From contig JADJOS010000003.1 of assembly GCA_016713675.1 (NCBI GenBank), positions 1 to 25,240 on the forward strand: 25,240 bases of DNA. The letters run 5' to 3'. Under the pieces are notes generated by a model, which saw nothing but the letters and a program-made list of their open reading frames with translations, was not told the DNA's origin and did not search any database. This document shows positions 18,801 to 25,240 of the stretch, piece after piece. Position 1 is the first letter of the stretch. Each line of letters starts with the position of its first letter. Source of the stretch: Acidobacteriota bacterium (GTDB taxonomy: Bacteria; Acidobacteriota; Blastocatellia; Pyrinomonadales; Pyrinomonadaceae). The position numbers and the translations under genes were made by a program.

Positions 18801-20181
18801 GTCGGCGTTGAAAGCCGTACAAACGAGCGGATGGATCTTGATAGCCTTACCTTCGACTAGGACCGGCTCAAAGGCCTGAATACCAAGGCGGTGAAGGGTC
18901 GGTGCGCGATTCAAGAGAACCGGATGTTCGCGAATGACCTCTTCGAGGATGTCCCAAACGATCGGCTCCTGACGTTCGACCATTTCGCGTGCCTGTTTGA
19001 TGGTCGCGGCGTGCTGGTCTTTTTCTAACTTGTTGTAGATAAACGGCTTGAACAGCTCAAGAGCCATTTTCTTCGGCAAACCGCACTGGTGCAGTTTCAG
19101 CTCAGGACCGACCACGATCACCGAACGTCCCGAGTAATCGACACGTTTTCCGAGCAGATTCTGACGAAAACGGCCCTGCTTACCTTTGAGCGTGCCGGAC
19201 AGCGATTTGAGCGGGCGATTGTTCGCACCACGCAGCACACGGCCTCGGCGTCCGTTGTCAAACAACGCATCGACAGCCTCTTGCAGCATGCGTTTTTCGT
19301 TGCGAACGATAACCTCAGGAGCACGGAGCTCGATCAGCTTTTTGAGACGGTTGTTACGGTTGATAACGCGGCGATAGAGATCGTTAAGATCCGATGTCGC
19401 AAAACGTCCGCCATCTAGGGGCACGAGCGGTCGAAGCTCAGGCGGGATGACCGGAATAACGTCGAGGATCATCCAGTCGGGATGATTTCCGCTTCGTAAG
19501 AATGAGTTCGAAACCTTGAGACGCTTCGAATATTTAAGCTTCTTCTGCTGCGACGTTTCGTCTTTCATTTTTGCACGAAGCTCTTCGACGAGCTCGGCAA
19601 TATCGATGGTCTGGAGCAGGTCCTTGATCGCTTCGGCGCCCATTTTGGCGACGAACTGATTAGGATAATCACGCGACAATTCGCGGAAACGCTCGTCGTT
19701 GAGCAATTCCTTGGGCTTGAGATCAGGCACGTCGCCTTCGTCCACGACGATGTAGGTCTCGAAATAAAGGATCTTTTCGAGATCGCGCAGGGTAATGTCG
19801 AGCAAGTGGCCGATTCGCGACGGCAGGCCCTTGAAGAACCAGACGTGCGAACAGGGCGAAGCAAGCTCGATATGGCCGAGGCGTTCGCGTCGGACCTTCG
19901 ACTGCGTGACCTCGACGCCGCACTTGTCGCAGATGACGCCGCGATGCTTCATCCGCTTGTATTTTCCGCACAGACATTCCCAGTCAGAGACCGGGCCGAA
20001 GATGCGGGAGCAAAACAGGCCGTCGCGTTCCGGGTTTGAACGTTCGATAGTTGATCGTTTCCGGTTTGGTGACCTCTCCGTGCGACCACGAACGGATCTT
20101 ATCCGGCGACGCAAGTGAAATGCGGATCGCTTCGTAATTGGTGGTCAATTGTGTTTTGCTCTCGTTATTAAATCGAAACAT
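15882..20181 (-). CDS. rpoC: DNA-directed RNA polymerase beta' subunit
   Basis: This is the beta' subunit of RNA polymerase, about 1,432 residues, carrying the catalytic magnesium site. ATG 20181 gives MFRFNNESKTQLTTNYEAI, with GGAGA at 20189-20185. A single extra G in the GGG at 20032-20034 shifts the frame at TFKPERDG; from there 1,400 codons are continuous. The first zinc site is CLCGKYKRMKHRGVICDKCG. The active-site NADFDGDQ lies at 18809-18786, and the second zinc site is CESRRGICVKCYGRNLATG with the earlier EQDCGTLRG cysteine. The C-terminus is highly acidic (FDDDIDLDVDENQELENDE). The subunit order and the strand shared with rpoB fit the usual rpoBC operon, but a small ORF separates the two genes. 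The frameshift is almost surely a read error because the gene is essential. Confidence 0.98.
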
Positions 20182-20238
20182 ATTTCTCCAAAATGATTCC
20201 AGCTATCCAAAATTTAGGATGCTTATCGCGGGTCAGAA

Positions 20239-20403
20239 CTATTCACTCTTTTTGTCAAAACCTATGAAGGCTCTCCACATGCCAGCTCCTAATACAAGAA
20301 GAAAAAAAGATAGAAGCTGGCCTGCAGTATTCCTCCAAAGGAAAGCAATCAAAACGGCCGCTCCCCATATCGCAAGTACTCCGATGATTTGAGACCGATT
20401 CAT
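20239..20403 (-). CDS. Small two-helix membrane protein between rpoB and rpoC
   Basis: This is an intact 54-codon reading frame on the operon strand. AGGAG at 20411-20407 lies three bases before ATG 20403, and the stop is at 20239. The product begins MNRSQIIGVLAIWGAAVLIA, has a short WRNTAG turn, then a second hydrophobic segment LLSFFLLVLGAGMWRAFIGF, and ends DKKSE. This is a two-helix hairpin of plausible membrane topology with charged residues at both ends. It starts 15 bp after the rpoB stop and ends 57 bp before rpoC. I recognise no family. Chance is possible at this length, but the hydrophobic pattern, ribosome-binding site and tight spacing all argue for a real gene. Confidence 0.6.
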   Translation of the reverse strand: MNRSQIIGVLAIWGAAVLIAFLWRNTAGQLLSFFLLVLGAGMWRAFIGFDKKSE

Positions 20404-20418
20404 AAGCTCCTAATGGGC

Positions 20419-23400
20419 TCAATCAACGCCAACGAGGGCATCGACACCGGCTACGATCTCTTCCGGATCGATCTCGTCTTCCTGAATGAGCTCGACGTCG
20501 AGACACAAGCTCTGCAGCTCGCGGACCAGAACGTTGAACGATTCGGGGATGCCCGGCTCGAAGTTTGAAACGCCCTTTACGATCGTTTCGTAGATCTTCG
20601 AACGTCCGGCGACATCATCGGATTTGCATGTCAGCAATTCCTGCAGGATGTGAGCCGCACCGTAGGCTTCGAGTGCCCAAACTTCCATTTCGCCGGAAAC
20701 GCTGGCCGCCGAACTGAGCTTTACCGCCCAATGGCTGCTGCGTGATGAGGCTGTACGGCCCGATCGAGCGTGCGTGGATCTTGTCGTCGACCAGATGTGA
20801 GAGTTTGAGCATATAGATGTAGCCAACGCACACCTTCTGTTCGAACTGCTCGCCCGTCATGCCGTCATAGAGCCATGGTCTTGCCCGACGGCCCGACCGA
20901 TCGCCGGAATGCCGAGTTCGTCGTACTTCTGATTGGCCTTAGTGATGTAGCCCTTGATCTCTTCTTCGCTCGCACCGTCAAAAACGGGCGTTGCGAAGTG
21001 AAGTCCGAGAATCTTGCCGGCCCAGCCCAAGTGCGTCTCGAGGATCTGACCGACGTTCATACGCGACGGCACGCCGAGCGGATTTAGCACGATCTCGACC
21101 GGAGTTCCATCCGGCAGGTACGGCATATCTTCCTCTGGCAGGATGCGTGCAATAACGCCCTTGTTACCGTGGCGTCCGGCCATTTTGTCACCGACGCTCA
21201 GCTTACGCTTCATCGCGACAAAGACCTTGACCATTTTGATCACGCCCGGAGGCAGTTCGTCGCCCTGTTTGAGCTTGGTGATCTTTTCGTCGTAGATGTC
21301 GCGAAGAATGTTGATCTGGCGTTCGGTACGCTGCTGATATTCCTTTACCTCCCCGGCGATATCGATCGATCCAGCCGAAACCTCGGCTTTAGCAAGATGC
21401 CGGATATCGATGCCGGTCAAGACCTCACGCGTCAGTGTTTCACCCTTTCTGATCAGAACGTCTTTGCCGTCAACGAGGTCTTTCGTCAGCTTGCGGCCGT
21501 CGAAAAGCTCGTAGATGCGCTCGTCACGCTGTTCCTGCAGGATGCGAATTTCGTCGTCGAGATCGCGGTGGAAATCGTCCTCTTCCATTCCCTCGATGTC
21601 GAGCGAACGCTCGTCCTTGTCCTGACCTTTACGTGTAAAGATCTGACCATCGACGACCGTACCATCGATTCCCGGCGGGCAGTTTAGCGAAGCGTCCTTA
21701 ACGTCGCCGGCCTTTTCGCCGAAGATGGCACGGAGAAGTTTTTCTTCCGCCGTCAACTGCGTTTCGCCCTTCGGCGTTACTTTACCGACCAGAACGCTGC
21801 CCGGCTTGACCTGTGCACCGATGCGGATGATGCCCGATTCGTCGAGGTCGCGGAGCATGTTCTCACCGATATTCGGAATATCGCGTGTGATCTCTTCAGG
21901 TCCGAGTTTGGTATCGCGGGCCTCGATCTCGAGTTCCTCGATATGAATCGACGTGTAGTAATCGTCCTTGACCAGTTTTTCGGAGACCAAAATGGCATCC
22001 TCAAAGTTGTAACCTCGCCAAGGCATAAATGCCACGAGCACGTTTCGGCCGAGAGCGAGTTCGCCGCGGTCGGTACAAGGGCCGTCGGCTATGACCTGGC
22101 CTTTCTTGACGCGTTCGCCGACCTGAACGATCGGACGCTGGTTGATACAGGTGTTCTGGTTGGAACGCTTGAACTTGACCAGCGAGTAAATGTCGGCCGT
22201 CACCTCACGCGAGATCGTGCCGTCGACCTGATGATCGGCTTTGACGATAATGCGTTCGGAGTCGACGAAATCGACCGTACCGTCACGTTTTGCGATAACG
22301 ACCGCACCCGAATCGCGGGCCGCGATCTTTTCCATGCCGGTACCGACGAACGGCGATTCGGCACGAAGAAGCGGCACCGACTGACGCTGCATGTTCGAGC
22401 CCATGAGAGCACGGTTGGCGTCATCGTTCTCGAGGAACGGGATCAGCGACGCGGCGACCGAAACGAGTTGTTTCGGCGAAACGTCCATGTACTGCGTGTC
22501 CATCTTGTCAGCAGTGATAAATTCACCCTTCTGACGCGGCATTACGCTCGTTTACAAAATTGCCTTTTTCGTCAAGCTCGATATTTGCCTTGCCAATGAT
22601 CCATTTGTCCTCTTCCCAAGCGGTGAGGTAGAACGGCCACGGCTCATACTGTGCGATCTTGCCGCCCTTGACCTTTTTATTTGCGGCCTCGACGTCCTCA
22701 AGCGGGACATGATCGCCCGGCTTAAAGCTTGTATCGCCTCCATTGAGCAGGCGAACATATTCGATCACACGACCGTCGACAACACGGCGGTACGGAGATT
22801 CGATAAAGCCGAACTCGTTAATGCGTGCAAAGCACGACAGCGACGAGATGAGGCCGATGTTCGGGCCTTCAGGCGTCTCGATCGGACAGATACGGCCATA
22901 GTGAGTCGGGTGAACGTCGCGAACCTCAAATCCGGCACGTTCCCGCGAAAGACCGCCTGGTCCAAGCGCCGACAAGCGGCGTTTGTGCGTAATTTCCGAC
23001 AGCGGATTCGTCTGATCCATGAACTGCGAAAGCTGCGACGAACCAAAGAACTCGCGGACCGCAGCCGTCACCGGTTTCGCATTGACGAGATCACGCGGCA
23101 TCGTGGTGAACATATCCTGTTGAATGGACATCTTCTCTTTGATCGCGCGTTCCATACGTTCGAGGCCGATGCGGAACTGATTTTCGAGTAGCTCACCGAC
23201 CGCGCGGACGCGGCGGTTGCCGAGGTGATCGATATCGTCCTGGCCAAAGTTCTCGCTGTCCTTCTTCATCCGCAGCAAATAGTTGACGACCTCGATGAAA
23301 TCGGTCGGCTTGAGCAGCGGATTGGTGATGTCCTCTTTTTCAGGACGGCCCATCTTGATGTTGAATTTCAAGCGGCCCACACGTGACAGATCGAACCGGC

Positions 23401-24856
23401 GTGCGTCAAAGAACATGCCCTCAAGCAAGCGGTACGCGGTCGGAACGGTCGGAGGATCGCCCGGACGCATCTTGCGGTAGATCTCAAGCAATGCATCGAC
23501 CGGTTTTGAGATCGCGTCCTTGCGAAGTGTCGCGGCGATAACATCGCCGATAACGTCGCGTTTCGGGAAAACACTTTGAAGCTCTCGACACCTTCTTCGA
23601 TGATCTGCCGCATTTTGCGGCTGCGATCTCGGTGTTCGATTCGATGATCACTTCACCGGTTTCGGTGTTGATGACATCTTCGAGAGCGTACGCAGTCTCA
23701 AAATCCGCAGTGGCGACCGCAACCTTAGCGGTGCCCATCGAACGAAGTTCGCTCAATGCCGATTTAGTGATCTTTTTGCCAACACGCGTGACCTCTTCTT
23801 TCTTGTTCTTGATGTCCTCTTCGGCACGCATACCCACGAGGTGCGTTTCGCCCTTTTCAGGAACCTTAACGAACAGTTTTCCTTTTTCGACAACCGCTTC
23901 GTCTGTCACGTAGAAGAGTTCGAGGATACTCGAATCGGGGTATTCGGCGTTCTTGACCACCTCTTCGAGGATCTGGTCAGAGACCGTTTTCATGTCGATC
24001 TGCGGATTTACCCACAGGCCGAGGGCACGCAGGAAGATCGTCGCGATGATCTTGCGTTTGCCGAGACGGGCATGAAGGATTCCCTTCTGGTCATATTCGA
24101 ATTCGACCCACGAACCGCGGTACGGGATGATCTTAGCCAAATAATCGTCGCGGTCACCCTTGAAAAACACGCCCGGCGAACGGTGAAGCTGCGAAACGAT
24201 GACTCGCTCGGTACCGTTGATAACGAACGTGCCGTTATCGGTCATGAGCGGAATTTCGCCAAAGAAAACGTCTTCTTCTTTTAATGCGCGGATCGTCGAA
24301 ACGTTGGTCTGGATCTTTGTCGTAGACCGTCAGGCGGACTTCACCTTGAGCGGCACGCTATACGACATTCCGCGTTCCTGACATTCCTGATCGTGTTTGT
24401 GCTTAAGGCCGACCGGTTCCCGCAGTTGTTGCAGAGATTCGGGCGGACGGCATTGAACGTGCCGCAATTCTTACAAAGGACTTCGGCCGGATTGAGGATC
24501 TACCTTTATTTTGGCCGAGCAATTCTTACAGTTTGCACGAAGATGCTCGAGGCCCTCGAGGTTGCCGCATTTGCACTGCCAGTTTCCGATCTGATATTCG
24601 ACATATTCGAGCGTTGCCGTTTCACGAAAATCGGAAACCGGAAAGATCGAAGCGAATACCGACTGCAAACCGATATAATCGCGTTCCTCAGGGATCAGGT
24701 CCATCTGCAGAAAGCGGTTGTATGATTCGCGTTGGACCTCGATAAGATTCGGGATCTGGGCCGACGTATGATCTTAGAAAAATCTACGCGTGTCGGCGAC
24801 TGGCTTGTGCGTCGTCCGAGGCCGTTGGGGCTGCTTTGTAGAGGATTGTCGATCAT
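20419..24856 (-). CDS. rpoB: DNA-directed RNA polymerase beta subunit (at least eleven apparent frameshifts)
   Basis: This is the beta subunit of RNA polymerase, about 1,480 residues, assembled from ATG 24856 (MIDNPLQSS, then SAQIPNLIEVQRESYNRFLQ) to GVDALVGVD at 20419. Large clean blocks are 24245-23620, 23565-22545 and 22542-20895. The rifampicin region FFGSSQLSQFMDQTNPLSEI, followed by THKRRLSALGPGG, lies at about 23050-22960. DKMAGRHGNKGVIARILPEE and LNPLGVPSRMNVGQILETH mark the C-terminal core. An extra segment with two Cys4 sites sits at about 24576-24420. Single-base shifts occur near 24768, 24488, 24420, 24340, 24280, 23614, 23570, 22541, 20895-20868 (two) and 20695, and each corrected join restores conserved sequence. 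No strong ribosome-binding site precedes ATG 24856. The gene must be functional in a living cell, so I read the shifts as sequence errors. Confidence 0.97.
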
Positions 24857-25240
24857 ATTATTAAAAGCGGGCTATAAAACTTGTTGATTTTTGCAAAGGT
24901 TGCTGATACGATGCTCGTAATCTAAAGCTCCCCAATGTAAAGATTCGCCAAGAATAGACGGCAACGGCGGTCGAGGGTAAAGTTCTCCCTGACCGCTTAG
25001 CAGCAGCTTTTGCCGTTAGATATTTTGTACGAGCGTGCCTAAAAGGGACACCAACTCTCCACTTGATTGCGATCCGTATCGCTGAAAAAACCACCGAAAG
25101 CGTAATAAAACATTGCTTCCGAACCGACCGTGCCTGGTTCCGCGTCTCCGACATCAATAGAGTCCCGCGAACCAAGTAGCATAACAGCCATTTATTGTAA
25201 ACACAAGTTACGAAAGAGCTTCCGGCGTCAAACCGCCGGC
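24857..25240 (-). other. rpoB upstream leader, no assigned gene
   Basis: Upstream of rpoB one expects rplL, but none of its C-terminal sequence is visible in these 384 bases. A 47-codon minus-strand frame (25182-25039; MLLGSRDSIDVGDAEPGTVG) has no recognised relative. A 104-codon frame in another phase looks like noise. An inverted repeat CCGGCG (25222-25227) and CGCCGG (25234-25239) at the edge may be a hairpin but lacks a T-run. This may be an rplL-rpoB spacer or leader of unusual length. Confidence 0.4.

Noticed and set aside
15789..20118. Long plus-strand ORFs antisense to rpoC and rpoB (for example 15789-16715 and 21943-22599)
   Set aside because: They mirror conserved rpoB/rpoC codons, have no ribosome-binding sites or recognisable domains, and are typical shadows of a high-GC-third-position gene.
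20419..24856. Programmed ribosomal frameshifting in rpoB
   Set aside because: There are at least eleven shifts in both directions, with no common slippery sequence, and the same lesions occur in unrelated genes. Read errors explain them more simply.
24861..25175. 104-codon minus-strand ORF upstream of rpoB
   Set aside because: The translation has no domain-like pattern and an odd Arg/Ser/Ala composition, and it lies in an error-rich stretch.

Overview
This window looks like the chromosome of an Acidobacteriota-type bacterium, close to the Blastocatellia. That is an inference from the gene families: a large Oar-like TonB-dependent receptor with an N-terminal carboxypeptidase-regulatory domain, further secreted proteins carrying the same domain, an M13 metallopeptidase, and an RpoB with an added zinc-ribbon segment. 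There is no rRNA, tRNA, CRISPR array or recognisable insertion sequence.

Layout. Positions 1-3628 (+) hold four badly broken genes: the end of an ABC exporter ATPase, a sigma-70-like factor, a zinc-finger anti-sigma protein, and GTP cyclohydrolase II (ribA). Positions 3884-7086 (+) hold the TonB-dependent receptor, broken in its first half and intact from 5641, followed by a strong terminator. Positions 7529-8552 (-) hold one secreted protein (carboxypeptidase-regulatory domain plus TPR repeats) split by a frameshift. Positions 8676-13691 (+) are a compact run: HD-domain phosphohydrolase, secreted TonB-C-terminal-domain protein, PlsC acyltransferase and M13 peptidase. Positions 13692-14867 are mostly non-coding but rich in structure: a 12-bp tandem array, a 24-bp near-palindrome, two terminator-like repeats and a possible frameshifted minus-strand gene. 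Positions 14868-15785 (+) encode a secreted protein. Positions 15882-24856 (-) are the rpoB-rpoC operon, with a 54-residue two-helix membrane ORF between the two genes. Positions 24857-25240 are the rpoB leader, with no ribosomal protein gene in view.

The main caution is sequence quality. RpoB, which is essential, is interrupted by at least eleven single-base shifts, several in homopolymers, and each shift restores a conserved protein when corrected. Lesions are dense in the first ~5.6 kb and the last ~1 kb and sparse in the middle. This fits uncorrected indel errors toward contig ends better than true gene decay. Most 'pseudogenes' here are therefore probably intact genes in the organism.

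I found no clear new multi-gene system. The most interesting leads are the double Cys4 segment in RpoB, the small membrane ORF inside rpoBC, the operator-like array and palindrome at 14.2-14.4 kb, and the family of near-identical terminator hairpins.
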